A stretch of DNA of 64,000 bases, from assembly GCA_018712865.1 (NCBI GenBank), contig DVGH01000053.1:1-64000 (forward strand), given 5' to 3'. This DNA is from Scatavimonas merdipullorum. Lineage in GTDB: Bacteria; Bacillota; Clostridia; Oscillospirales; Acutalibacteraceae. Below the pieces are notes generated by a model. The model ran no database searches. It saw nothing but the letters and a program-made list of their open reading frames with translations, and had not been told where the DNA came from. Position numbers and translations under genes: made by a program. Positions within the stretch are counted from its first letter, which is position 1; every line of letters starts with the position of its first letter. Below are positions 17,299 to 25,528 of the stretch, in pieces.

Positions 17299-17919
17299 TT
17301 AAAATTTATCGTTTTCCCGAAGCTGGGCAATTGCCTGTGCAATTTTGCGGGTTGCTGCGCGCAGCTGCGGAGCAGTTTGCGTTTCCTTCTGCAGACCAAG
17401 CTCCTGCGGCGTAATGGGGGGCGCGTAAGAGATCTTCGTGGGATTAAAGAATTTCAGTTTTCCTCCCTTGGGCGTAATACAGGCCGGAACAATCGGAACC
17501 TGCATTTGCGCGGCAATCAGCGCCGCGCCGGAGCGCATGCGCAGCAGTTCCCCTGTTTTTGAACGTGTGCCCTCCGGGAAGATTCCCAGAACCTCCCCAT
17601 TCTCCAGGATTGAATCGGCCGTGTCAAAGACCGCATTGTCATGCGCGCCGCGCTGCACGGGAAATGCACCCAGGCCCGTAATGAGCCGGGCAAAAAAGCG
17701 GTTGCGAAAAAGCTCTGATTTTGCCATATAGCGGATTTCCCTTTTCTGTCCGATCCCCAAAAGCAATGGGTCGGAATACGAAATATGGTTGCTGCAGATG
17801 ATGTAAGCGCCGCTTTGCGGTATGTTGTCTTTATTTGTATAGCGGTAGCGGTAGAGAAGCTTAAAAAGCGGTGTGCAGATCACCCTTGCCAAACTATATA
17901 AAAACCTTTTTTTGCGCAT
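17299..17919 (-). CDS. plsC: 1-acylglycerol-3-phosphate acyltransferase
   Basis: A 206-residue PlsC-type acyltransferase that adds the second acyl chain to lysophosphatidic acid, making phosphatidic acid at the inner membrane face. The catalytic H-x4-D motif is NHISYSD (His45, Asp50), and the substrate-binding FPEGTRS motif follows near residue 120. The N-terminus is hydrophobic and basic. GGAGG lies eight bases before the ATG. The gene follows cmk by 17 bases and precedes the MORN gene by 12; the cmk-plsC pairing is common in Clostridia. Confidence 0.95.
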   Translation of the reverse strand: MRKKRFLYSLARVICTPLFKLLYRYRYTNKDNIPQSGAYIICSNHISYSDPLLLGIGQKREIRYMAKSELFRNRFFARLITGLGAFPVQRGAHDNAVFDTADSILENGEVLGIFPEGTRSKTGELLRMRSGAALIAAQMQVPIVPACITPKGGKLKFFNPTKISYAPPITPQELGLQKETQTAPQLRAATRKIAQAIAQLRENDKF

Positions 17920-17936
17920 GCTCTTTTCCTCCGTTT

Positions 17937-18599
17937 TTAAAGGCGCTCTTCAATGATACCGACAAGCCTTGCAAGAGACGTTTCAAGCGGCTCGTCGGAG
18001 GTATCCAGCAAAATACTGCCGCAAGCCGGTTTTAAAGGCGCAATGGCGCGATGGGAATCGTTATAATCTCTTGTTTCAATATCCTGCAGAATATCTTCAA
18101 ATTTTACGTCCATCCCTTTTTCCGTAAGCTCCTCATAACGGCGCTTTGCACGGCAACGGGCGGAGGCTGTAAGAAAAATCTTGATCTGTGCATTTGGCAG
18201 CACAACTGTACCGATGTCTCTGCCGTCCATAATCACATCATATTTTTCTGCCATGCCCCTTTGCAGGCCCAGCAGAAAATCACGCACCGGCTTAAGCGCA
18301 GAAATGCCAGACGCCGCCATGGAAACCTCCGGCGTGCGGATGTCGTCCGACACGTCCTTTCCGTTAAGGTACACACGCTGCACGCCGTCTTGGAATGCAA
18401 GCTCAATCTTTGTTTTTGCAAGCAGCGCATGAACCTGCTCCTCATCACTGATCGCTACGCCGTTTAACAGAGCGTTAAGACCGATTGCCCTGTAAAGCGC
18501 ACCTGTATCCACATATATAAAATGCAGTTTTTTTGCCGCAAGCCGCGCAAGGGTACTTTTCCCCGCGCCGGCAGGTCCGTCAATTGAAATTGCTGTCAT
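17937..18599 (-). CDS. cmk: Cytidylate kinase
   Basis: A 220-residue CMP/dCMP kinase, phosphorylating CMP with ATP for nucleotide recycling. Key motifs are the P-loop DGPAGAGKST at residues 6-15, DTGALYRAI, MDGRDIGTVV and RDYNDSHR. Length is typical of the bacterial monomeric enzyme. AAAGGA precedes the ATG. It follows the flavoprotein gene by 37 bases. Confidence 0.97.
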   Translation of the reverse strand: MTAISIDGPAGAGKSTLARLAAKKLHFIYVDTGALYRAIGLNALLNGVAISDEEQVHALLAKTKIELAFQDGVQRVYLNGKDVSDDIRTPEVSMAASGISALKPVRDFLLGLQRGMAEKYDVIMDGRDIGTVVLPNAQIKIFLTASARCRAKRRYEELTEKGMDVKFEDILQDIETRDYNDSHRAIAPLKPACGSILLDTSDEPLETSLARLVGIIEERL

Positions 18600-18636
18600 T
18601 TTATTGATTCCTTTCTGCTTTGAATTTCTGTCTGTT

Positions 18637-19881
18637 TTATGGCAAAACGGCGGCGCTTACACCTGCAAGATAACCGGTTGAAAAAGCAATCTGCAAATTA
18701 TAACCGCCCGTATATGCGTCCACATCTATGACCTCGCCCGCAAAATAAAGTCCCTTTACTAGCCTGGACTGCATGGTTTTGGGATCAATTTCCTTCACAT
18801 GCACACCGCCTGCCGTTATGATAGCCTCTTCTACCGGACGGAAACCTTCGATCTGCACAGCAAAATTTTTGAGCAGGCTGGAAAATCCCATCCTTTGCTG
18901 CCTGGTTACACCATTGCATTTGGTATGCTGCAAAATGCCGGAGCGCGCAACCACAACGGGGATCATCGCTTTAGGCAACAGGCCGTGCAGCGCGTTTAAA
19001 AAAGCTTTGTTTTTATTCTCCTGAAAATCACGCAGCAGTCTTTTTTGCAGCTGCTCCTCTGAAAGCGCCGGCTTTAAGTCAATATAAACCGTATATCTTC
19101 CCTTGCGCATGGGGCGCATATGCGCGCTTGCGCTTAAGATGACCGGCCCGCTCAGCCCAAAATGTGTAAAAAGAAGCTCCCCAAAGTCTTTGTATCTTTC
19201 TTTTTTCTGTTCCTGATCTATGACCTTAATCGCAATATTTTTCAGCGTAAGGCCCTGAAGCTCCGGGCAAAACGCATCGCTCGACATAAGCGGAACCAAA
19301 GACGGCCCAAGCGGTGTGATCGTATGCCCTGCGGCACGTGCAAGACGGTATCCGTCGCCGGTAGAGCCTGTTCGCGGATAGGATAAACCGCCGCAGGCAA
19401 TGATTACGCAATCGCCGGAGAGTACTTTCCCATCCTCCGTACGAACGCCCTGCACCCGACCGTTTTCCAGCAAAAGCGCCTGCGCTCGCCCATGGACGAT
19501 ATTGCAACCCGTTTGCCGCAGGAACCGGGTCATGGTTTCCACCACATCTGATGCTTTGTCCGACTGTGGAAAAACGCGGCGCCCGCGCTCTGTTTTCAGG
19601 GCAAGGCCGCAGCTTTCAAAAAAGGCCATGGTGTCATGCGGGGAAAAGCGGCTGGCCGCACTGAACAAAAAGTTTCCGTTTGCCGGCACGGCGGCTATAA
19701 AATCACGGACGTCACAGTCGTTTGTAACATTGCATCTGCCCTTCCCCGTGATCATAAGCTTTCTGCCGGTACGGGCGTTACGCTCCAACACCACCACCTG
19801 TGCGCCGTTTTGCGCCGCTGTCCCTGCCGCCATCATCCCGGCCGCGCCTGCGCCGACCACCAATATACGCTTGCCGGGCAT
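18637..19881 (-). CDS. YhiN/HI0933-family flavoprotein
   Basis: A 414-residue FAD-dependent oxidoreductase of the HI0933/YhiN family, whose substrate is unknown. The dinucleotide-binding motif VVGAGAAGMMAAG is at the N-terminus, followed by GKGRCNVTND, the family signature, and the C-terminal GLYFAGEVIDVDAYTGGYNLQ segment that closes the FAD site. The start at 19881 shares a base with the stop codon of rpiR (TGATG), so translation is probably coupled. An upstream in-frame ATG at 19956 would lie inside rpiR. YhiN-cmk-plsC order is common in Clostridia. Confidence 0.93.
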   Translation of the reverse strand: MPGKRILVVGAGAAGMMAAGTAAQNGAQVVVLERNARTGRKLMITGKGRCNVTNDCDVRDFIAAVPANGNFLFSAASRFSPHDTMAFFESCGLALKTERGRRVFPQSDKASDVVETMTRFLRQTGCNIVHGRAQALLLENGRVQGVRTEDGKVLSGDCVIIACGGLSYPRTGSTGDGYRLARAAGHTITPLGPSLVPLMSSDAFCPELQGLTLKNIAIKVIDQEQKKERYKDFGELLFTHFGLSGPVILSASAHMRPMRKGRYTVYIDLKPALSEEQLQKRLLRDFQENKNKAFLNALHGLLPKAMIPVVVARSGILQHTKCNGVTRQQRMGFSSLLKNFAVQIEGFRPVEEAIITAGGVHVKEIDPKTMQSRLVKGLYFAGEVIDVDAYTGGYNLQIAFSTGYLAGVSAAVLP

Positions 19882-20780
19882 CACTGCTGCTCCGGAAGGC
19901 CTTCGCCCACACCAATCTGCTCCGACGTTTTTGCATAAACGTCGTATTCGTCCCATACCTGTTCCAGCTTTGTAAAGGTCTGCTCGACGTTTTCCTTCTT
20001 TTCCAGCACGGTCGCTACAAGCAGCGCGTTGATCATACTCAACGGCGCTACGAGTGAATCTACCACCGAAGCCATGTCGCTGCGCGCAAGCAGCACATAA
20101 TCTGCCGGGCCGACAAGCGGCGAAACCATGCTGTCTGTCAATGCAATAACGCCTGCTTTTCTGTCAGATGCAAACTGCATGGCCTCGACGGCCGTTTTGG
20201 AATAACGTGGAAAGCTAATGCCAATGATGACGTCTTTTTCATTGATATGAAGCAGCTTTTCATAAATTTCTATTTTGCTTGTCGTGCTCACCACATGCAC
20301 GTTACCAAACATGAGGTCAAAATAATAACCCAGAAAGCTGGCAAGCGCGGAAGAGCTTCTGACTGCAAAAATATAAATATTCTTTGCGCCGACAATCGCT
20401 TTGACCGCCTTGACAAAATCGTCCCGCGAGGTTTCCTCCAGTGTTGCCCTGATTTTATCAATATCCTGGTTGAGCACGCTTTCCAGCACGTTATGATCGC
20501 CAATGCGGTCGGCGGTTACCTGTATGCGCTGTACAGACGTCAGCTTGTCGCGTATCATCTCCTGCATGGCTTTTTGCAGCTTAGGGTACCCGTCATAACC
20601 GATCTCGGTTGCAAAGCGCACGACGGTCGATTCGCTGACGCCAACCGTTTCCCCAAGCCTGGAGGCTGTCATAAAGGCCGCCTTGTCATAGCATTCTTCA
20701 ATATAGGCCGCAATGCGCTTTTGTCCCTTTGAAAGCTTTTTTCGCTGTGATTCTATCCTTAAAAACAAATGTTTTTCCAT
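19881..20780 (-). CDS. MurR/RpiR-family transcriptional regulator
   Basis: A 299-residue regulator with an N-terminal RpiR helix-turn-helix (residues about 1-77, with SRLGETVGVSESTVVRFATE as the recognition region) and a SIS sugar-phosphate-binding domain (about 125-260). Members repress or activate sugar-phosphate genes in response to a phosphosugar. No sugar genes adjoin it; instead it begins a run of YhiN, cmk and plsC genes. An AT-rich palindrome at 20815-20834 just upstream may be its own operator. The C-terminal 30 residues after the SIS domain are acidic and unassigned. Confidence 0.92.
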   Translation of the reverse strand: MEKHLFLRIESQRKKLSKGQKRIAAYIEECYDKAAFMTASRLGETVGVSESTVVRFATEIGYDGYPKLQKAMQEMIRDKLTSVQRIQVTADRIGDHNVLESVLNQDIDKIRATLEETSRDDFVKAVKAIVGAKNIYIFAVRSSSALASFLGYYFDLMFGNVHVVSTTSKIEIYEKLLHINEKDVIIGISFPRYSKTAVEAMQFASDRKAGVIALTDSMVSPLVGPADYVLLARSDMASVVDSLVAPLSMINALLVATVLEKKENVEQTFTKLEQVWDEYDVYAKTSEQIGVGEGLPEQQ

Positions 20781-20814
20781 TTTACCATTCCCTTTGCATC
20801 AGCCGTTTGCGTTG

Positions 20815-20834
20815 ATTTAAATGCATATTTAAAT
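20815..20834. promoter_or_regulatory. AT-rich palindrome upstream of rpiR
   Basis: ATTTAAAT, GCAT and ATTTAAAT follow each other, so the 20 bases are an inverted repeat and also a direct repeat. It lies 35-54 bases before the rpiR start. A role as operator is inferred from symmetry and place only. Confidence 0.4.
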
Positions 20835-20925
20835 TAATTTTAATACTTAGTCCTGCAAAAATCAAGCAAATGCACAGAAATAAACGGCCGTTTTTGCAGG
20901 ATTGTTTTTTTCTCTTTCAAATGAA

Positions 20926-20954
20926 TTGCCAAAACGGCCTGAATATGATAGAAT
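20926..20954 (+). promoter_or_regulatory. Promoter of hisH-hisF
   Basis: TTGCCA (20926-20931) and TAGAAT (20949-20954) are separated by 17 bases, each one mismatch from consensus. The start would be about 25 bases before hisH. Confidence 0.75.
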
Positions 20955-20986
20955 AAACTAAATTTTTTACAGAGAGAGATTGGATT

Positions 20987-21613
20987 ATGATTGCTGTAAT
21001 CGACTATGGCGCAGGAAATTTGCAAAGCGTGGTTAAAGCGCTTACACATATTGGGTGTGAATCCGTCATCACACGCGACAAGGAAACCCTCTTACGCTGC
21101 GACGGCGCAATTTTGCCGGGGGTCGGCTCGTTTGGGGATGCCATGCACTGTATGGAGCAGCGCCATATGCGCAGCGCCGTGCTTGCGTTTAAAGACACCG
21201 GAAAGCCCTTTTTAGGCATTTGTCTGGGCTTACAGCTGCTTTTTCCAGGCAGCGAGGAAAGCCCTGGGGTAGATGGCCTGTCTTTTTTTCAGGGCAGCAT
21301 CCGGAAAATTCCCAACACAACCGGAAAGCTGAAAATCCCCCATATGGGCTGGAATTCGCTCTCCATCCGGGATCACAGCGGTATTTATGCCGGCATAGAA
21401 GAAAACCCCTATGTTTATTTTGTACATTCTTATTATCTTAAGGCGGCGCAGCCATCTATTGTAACGGCGCAGACAGAATACGGCGGGACGGTCATAGACG
21501 CCTCCGTTCAATACAATAATGTGATTGCCACCCAGTTTCATCCGGAGAAAAGCGGTGAAACAGGCCTGAAAATGCTGAAAAACTTTGCCGGTATGGCCGG
21601 GCAGCCGATATAA
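20987..21613 (+). CDS. hisH: Imidazole glycerol phosphate synthase glutaminase
   Basis: A 208-residue class-I glutamine amidotransferase subunit that passes ammonia to HisF for imidazole ring formation in histidine synthesis. The catalytic triad is visible: Cys79 in FLGICLGLQLL, His185 and Glu187 in QFHPEKSG. The N-terminus IDYGAGNLQSV is typical of HisH. It is followed at once by hisF (19-base gap). No other his gene is in the window, so the pair is separated from the rest of the pathway. Confidence 0.96.
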   Translation: MIAVIDYGAGNLQSVVKALTHIGCESVITRDKETLLRCDGAILPGVGSFGDAMHCMEQRHMRSAVLAFKDTGKPFLGICLGLQLLFPGSEESPGVDGLSFFQGSIRKIPNTTGKLKIPHMGWNSLSIRDHSGIYAGIEENPYVYFVHSYYLKAAQPSIVTAQTEYGGTVIDASVQYNNVIATQFHPEKSGETGLKMLKNFAGMAGQPI

Positions 21614-21632
21614 AAGAAAGGAACACACCTGC

Positions 21633-22388
21633 ATGTATGCAAAAAGGATTATTCCCTGTCTGGATGTAAAAAACGGCAGGGTCGTAAAAGGAACCAGCTT
21701 TGTTCATCTGCGCGATGCAGGCGACCCCGTAGAGGCCGCCGCCGCTTACGACAGCCAGGGGGCAGACGAGCTTGTACTGCTGGATATTACCGCTTCAAGC
21801 GACGCACGCAAGATTATAATAGATATTGTGCAAAAGGTCGCAAATACCATCTTTATCCCATTTACCGTAGGCGGCGGTATCCGTACTGTGGATGATTTTA
21901 CAGAAATTTTAAGAGCGGGGGCCGACAAGGTTTCTGTTAATTCAGCGGCTGTACTGCGTCCAGAAGTAATCAGCGAAGCCGCCTATAAATTTGGAAGCCA
22001 GTGCGTTGTGGCTGCAATTGACGCAAAACGGCGGCAGGACGGCTGGGAAGTATATATAAACGGCGGGCGCACACCCACAGGGCTTGACGCCGTACAATGG
22101 GCTGTGCAGGCAGAAGCGCGCGGCGCAGGCGAAATATTGCTGACAAGCATGGACTGCGACGGACAGAAAAACGGATACGACCTGGAACTGACCAACGCTG
22201 TATCTGAGCAGGTAGGCATCCCCGTGATTGCATCGGGAGGCGCTGGCAGTATGCAGCATTTTTACGACGCGTTTACAAAAGGAAGCGCCGATGCAGTACT
22301 TGCGGCCTCGCTGTTCCATTTTGGCGAAATTTCTATTCCGCAGCTAAAGACCTACCTGCAAAAAAAAGGCGTTCCGGTCAGGCTGTAA
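21633..22388 (+). CDS. hisF: Imidazole glycerol phosphate synthase cyclase
   Basis: A 251-residue (beta-alpha)8 cyclase joining ammonia from HisH to PRFAR, yielding imidazole glycerol phosphate and AICAR. The catalytic Asp11 is in IIPCLDVKNGRVVKG and the second Asp is in AAIDAKR near residue 130; the phosphate loops VGGGIR and ASGGAG are intact. The true start is the ATG at 21633 after AAAGGAA; the longer frame overlaps hisH. Conserved TSMDCDG supports true HisF rather than a diverged sugar-amidating relative. Confidence 0.96.
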   Translation: MYAKRIIPCLDVKNGRVVKGTSFVHLRDAGDPVEAAAAYDSQGADELVLLDITASSDARKIIIDIVQKVANTIFIPFTVGGGIRTVDDFTEILRAGADKVSVNSAAVLRPEVISEAAYKFGSQCVVAAIDAKRRQDGWEVYINGGRTPTGLDAVQWAVQAEARGAGEILLTSMDCDGQKNGYDLELTNAVSEQVGIPVIASGGAGSMQHFYDAFTKGSADAVLAASLFHFGEISIPQLKTYLQKKGVPVRL

Positions 22389-22447
22389 AAAAGCCGTACG
22401 GCGGCCCCAGTGCTATTTGTGAAGAATACAAATTAAGATAAAAAGAG

Positions 22448-22479
22448 AAAGACAGGCAGAAAATATGCCTGTCTTTTTT
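22448..22479 (+). terminator. Intrinsic terminator after hisF
   Basis: AAAGACAGGCA pairs with TGCCTGTCTTT around a seven-base loop, followed by a run of T. It ends the hisHF transcript. Confidence 0.88.
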
Positions 22480-22546
22480 CATTTATGCCCGAATCCTCTT
22501 TACTAGTCTATGGATAAAGCTGAGAACACATGGCTTTATTTATGGC

Positions 22547-22912
22547 TTACCCCGCCATGACATCGTCGACGACGGAAAGCAGCTTTTCTTCGTTAAACGG
22601 TTTTACTATGTAGCCTTTTGCGCCCATTGTGATCGCTTCTTCCTTTTGGGCGTCTTCCGTTTGTGCAAACACCATAACGACCTTGGTCTGCGGTGAAATT
22701 TCCAGCACTTTTTTTAAAAGCGATAAATCGCAGCTGTCCGGCAGGGAACCGTCGAGCAAAACAAGCGACGGCATTTGTTCGTTTACGCAGCGTAAAGCCT
22801 CTTTTGCGTTAGACGCTTCAAGCGTATGCGTATAGCCCGCGTTTACCAGCGCTCTTTTTGTCAGCTTTCTGGGGAACGATAAATCGTCTACCACCAAAAT
22901 TGACGCATCCAT
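22547..22912 (-). CDS. Single-domain CheY-like response regulator
   Basis: A 121-residue receiver domain with no output domain. The acidic pair Asp9-Asp10 (VVDDLSF), the phospho-acceptor Asp54 (LLDGSLP) and Lys104 (YIVKPF) are present. The usual switch Thr/Ser after strand 4 is replaced by Phe82 (VVMVFAQ), which should change the output switch. No histidine kinase or chemotaxis gene is adjacent, so the partner is unknown. The start is odd: the strong AAAGGAG lies 17 bases upstream and directly in front of a different, out-of-frame ATG, while the receiver's own ATG has only AGGA almost touching it. Confidence 0.9.
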   Translation of the reverse strand: MDASILVVDDLSFPRKLTKRALVNAGYTHTLEASNAKEALRCVNEQMPSLVLLDGSLPDSCDLSLLKKVLEISPQTKVVMVFAQTEDAQKEEAITMGAKGYIVKPFNEEKLLSVVDDVMAG

Positions 22913-22953
22913 TTTCCTGTGGTTTCATCTCCTTTCTCTTTCAATTTGGCTTC

Positions 22954-22981
22954 ATTATAGCATATGCACAGGAAAATACAA
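22954..22981 (-). promoter_or_regulatory. Promoter of the response regulator
   Basis: On the minus strand, TTGTAT (22976-22981) and TATAAT (22954-22959) are 16 bases apart, and TGC precedes the -10, giving an extended -10 element. Confidence 0.7.
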
Positions 22982-23187
22982 TGTATTTCCTAAATTGTTT
23001 ATAAAACATTCATAAAGCCTTGTAAAAATCGCCCTATTGCTGTACCTTTCTGTCGGTCACACTGGCTTGTTGGAAATCCCTTTCACATTGCACTAAAACA
23101 ATGCCAGCAGGCGGTAGCGTATAAAAAATACATTGCGCGCTTGCGTTTTTTACAGATTGTCCAAAGTTGTTTTCTTCTATCATAAAA
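22982..23187. other. Non-coding stretch upstream of the regulator
   Basis: About 200 bases between the response-regulator promoter and the upp terminator hold no supported gene, RNA or repeat that I can recognise. Confidence 0.5.
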
Positions 23188-23222
23188 GCCGCGGTCGTGC
23201 TTACATTAAGCACAACCGCGGC
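23188..23222. terminator. Terminator of the fhs-upp operon
   Basis: GCCGCGGT, one mismatch, GTGCTT, a five-base loop and the matching arm give a 14-bp stem with T-rich tracts on both sides. It follows the upp stop codon on the minus strand. Confidence 0.85.
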
Positions 23223-23260
23223 GTCTGTTTTTTATCTATGTAAAGTTTTTTGTAAAGTTT

Positions 23261-23893
23261 TTATTTTGTTCCGAAAATCCTGTCGCCTGCATCGCCCAGC
23301 CCCGGCACAATGTAGGCTTTTTCATTTAGATGATCGTCCTTTGCAGCGCAAAACACCTGCACATCCGGATGTGCTTCTGTAAGCGCGGCAATTCCTTCTG
23401 GAGCGGCAATAATACATAGAAACTTTATACTCTTGGGGTTACTCTTTTTTATGACCGAAATTGCGTCCACTGCAGAACCGCCGGTAGCAAGCATGGGATC
23501 CAGCACAAAAACGTCGCGCTCGTGGATGTCTGCCGGCAGCTTGTTATAATATTCTACAGGCTGGTGCGTCTGCTGGTCGCGGTAAAGGCCAATATGACCG
23601 ACTTTTGCCGCCGGAACCATCCGCAGCATTGCATCCAGCATACCGCACCCGGCCCGCAGGATTGGGACAAACGCAAGCTTTCTTCCCGCTATAATATTGG
23701 CCTTGCACGGAGCCACCGGAGTTTCAATCTCAATTTCCTGCAGATCCAGGTTTCTGGTCGCTTCGTAGCACATGAACATGGCTATTTCGCCTATAAGCTC
23801 CCGAAACAGTTTACTGCCCGTGTTTTTATCACGCAAAAAAGTCAGCTTATGCTGGATCAGCGGATGGTCAAATACCGTGACCTGTTTTTCCAT
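23261..23893 (-). CDS. upp: Uracil phosphoribosyltransferase
   Basis: A 210-residue enzyme converting uracil and PRPP to UMP in pyrimidine salvage. The PRPP-binding motif DPMLATGGSAVDAI lies near residue 130, and the uracil site segment YIVPGLGDAGDR is at the C-terminus. GGAGG precedes the ATG by nine bases. It is the last gene of a run that begins with fhs and is followed by a strong terminator. Confidence 0.98.
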   Translation of the reverse strand: MEKQVTVFDHPLIQHKLTFLRDKNTGSKLFRELIGEIAMFMCYEATRNLDLQEIEIETPVAPCKANIIAGRKLAFVPILRAGCGMLDAMLRMVPAAKVGHIGLYRDQQTHQPVEYYNKLPADIHERDVFVLDPMLATGGSAVDAISVIKKSNPKSIKFLCIIAAPEGIAALTEAHPDVQVFCAAKDDHLNEKAYIVPGLGDAGDRIFGTK

Positions 23894-23921
23894 TGTCTGA
23901 ACCCTCCGTTTCTATTGACTT

Positions 23922-24368
23922 TTATTGTTTCTTTTCATCTTCCATTAAGGCAATCATATCAACCCGCTTTTGGTGGCGCCCTCCGTCAAACGGGGTATGC
24001 AAAAAGATATCCGTAAAGCAGACTGCTTTTTCCCCGTCTATTACTCTGCCGCCCATGCAAAGAATATTTGCATCGTTATGGCGGCGCGCCATCTCTGCAG
24101 AAAACGCATCTGCAACGACAGCCGCACGAATCCCTTTTATTTTATTTGCCGCAATAGAAATTCCAATTCCCGTACCACAGCACAAAATCCCTTTTTCAGC
24201 TTTTCCTGCCGCCACTTCGCCTGCAACCTTTTTGGCAATTTCAGGGTAGTCGGCAGCCTCTTCTTTTAAAACGCCGAAATCTTTATAAGCAATCCCTTTT
24301 TCTTCCAGATAGAGCCTGACGGCCTCTTTGATCTGATAGCCGCCATGATCCGCTCCCAATGCTAGCAT
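23922..24368 (-). CDS. rpiB: Ribose 5-phosphate isomerase B
   Basis: A 148-residue RpiB interconverting ribose 5-phosphate and ribulose 5-phosphate. The N-terminus has the substrate motif GADHGG, and the catalytic Cys is in LCCGTGIGISI near residue 65; ARRHNDANIL is conserved. It overlaps the end of tsaB by seven bases and leads into upp, a common rpiB-upp pairing in Firmicutes. Confidence 0.97.
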   Translation of the reverse strand: MLALGADHGGYQIKEAVRLYLEEKGIAYKDFGVLKEEAADYPEIAKKVAGEVAAGKAEKGILCCGTGIGISIAANKIKGIRAAVVADAFSAEMARRHNDANILCMGGRVIDGEKAVCFTDIFLHTPFDGGRHQKRVDMIALMEDEKKQ

Positions 24369-25075
24369 TTTTTTGCCCCCTCGGTTTTCTTTTTTAATTC
24401 TCTCTCGGCCTGCGGCAGGCGCAGATAAAACGGCATAAGCTGTGCCGCCGTTAAAAGCCCGCCCTGCTTACAGACTTGCTGTGCCGCCATAGCAACACCC
24501 CCGGCCCGCTGATAGCGGAGCAGCGGCTGTGCAAGCTCCAGATTTTTTATTTCTTCCGACAATAGCGCATAAGCCGCTTCGCTTCCGTCGCCTGTCAAAA
24601 CGATCCGCTCTTTATACGCTTTCAGATCTGCAGCCAGCTGTGTATAGGACAAGGCCCGGTCCTGCGTAAGCCGCGTAAGCGTTCCGCCTTTGCTTTGAAA
24701 CAGTGCATTATAAAATTGCTTGCAGCGCGCATCCATTACCGAGCATACAATACAGTCTGTCCCCAGCAAATTCTGGGCCATGGCCTCCAGCGTAGACACG
24801 GCGATACAGGGTTTATCCAAAGCCTGGGCCATCCCTTTGACCGCAGCCACGCCAATGCGCACGCCGGTAAAGGATCCGGGGCCGGCAGCCACTGCAAACG
24901 CGTCGATCTCTTTGATATCCGTCATGGTATTTTGCAAAAGAGCCTGGCACATTGGCATCAGCGTTACGCTGTGCGTAAGGCTGGTATGGGTAAAAAATTC
25001 CCCGTAGAGCTTTCCGTCTTCCCAAATCGCTACGGAGGCGGGCGCTGCAGTAGAATCAACCGCCAGCAGTTTCAT
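24362..25075 (-). CDS. tsaB: tRNA t6A modification protein TsaB
   Basis: A 237-residue TsaB (YeaZ), the inactive ASKHA-fold partner of TsaD in making N6-threonylcarbamoyladenosine at position 37 of ANN-decoding tRNAs. It starts MKLLAVDSTAAPASVA and holds AVAAGPGSFTGVRIG, the family signature. The start at 25075 overlaps the tsaE stop as ATGA, so the frame extending further upstream is not used. tsaD is not in the window. Confidence 0.95.
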   Translation of the reverse strand: MKLLAVDSTAAPASVAIWEDGKLYGEFFTHTSLTHSVTLMPMCQALLQNTMTDIKEIDAFAVAAGPGSFTGVRIGVAAVKGMAQALDKPCIAVSTLEAMAQNLLGTDCIVCSVMDARCKQFYNALFQSKGGTLTRLTQDRALSYTQLAADLKAYKERIVLTGDGSEAAYALLSEEIKNLELAQPLLRYQRAGGVAMAAQQVCKQGGLLTAAQLMPFYLRLPQAERELKKKTEGAKKC

Positions 25076-25512
25076 ATCCCTTTTGCCCCCTCTATTGTAA
25101 AAATACGTTCCGTTTCCTTGGCCCCCTTTTCTATCGTAATGCGTATGACATCCTCCGGAAGCGCGTTTTCTATGTTTTCGCTCCATTCAATCACAAGCAC
25201 GCCGGTGCCAAGATAATCAAAAAAGCCGACGGCATATAAATCGTCCCATCCGGATATGCGGTACATATCGAAATGATAAACGGTAAATTTCCCGTTATAC
25301 ACATTGCAAAGCGCAAAGGTTGGGCTGGACACGCCGTCTTCAATCCCAAGCCCACAGGCAAGCCCTGTGGTAAACATGGTTTTTCCCATGCCAAGCCCGC
25401 CAAACAGGGCGATGACCTCGTCCCCTTTCAAAGTCTGTGCAAGCTTTTCGCCGATCCTGCGGGTTTCCTCCGCAGAGGCGCTTTTCCATACTGTCATGTG
25501 GCTATCATCCAT
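25072..25512 (-). CDS. tsaE: tRNA t6A modification ATPase TsaE
   Basis: A 146-residue TsaE (YjeE) ATPase that drives turnover of the TsaBD complex. The Walker A motif is GGLGMGKT (residues about 38-45), and the segments SSPTFALCNVY and HFDMYRIS are typical of the family. It lies 16 bases after fhs and overlaps tsaB by four bases. The ribosome site is weak; ATG at 25512 and ATG at 25497 are both possible. Confidence 0.95.
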   Translation of the reverse strand: MDDSHMTVWKSASAEETRRIGEKLAQTLKGDEVIALFGGLGMGKTMFTTGLACGLGIEDGVSSPTFALCNVYNGKFTVYHFDMYRISGWDDLYAVGFFDYLGTGVLVIEWSENIENALPEDVIRITIEKGAKETERIFTIEGAKGI

Positions 25513-25528
25513 TCTTACAATTTGCAGA

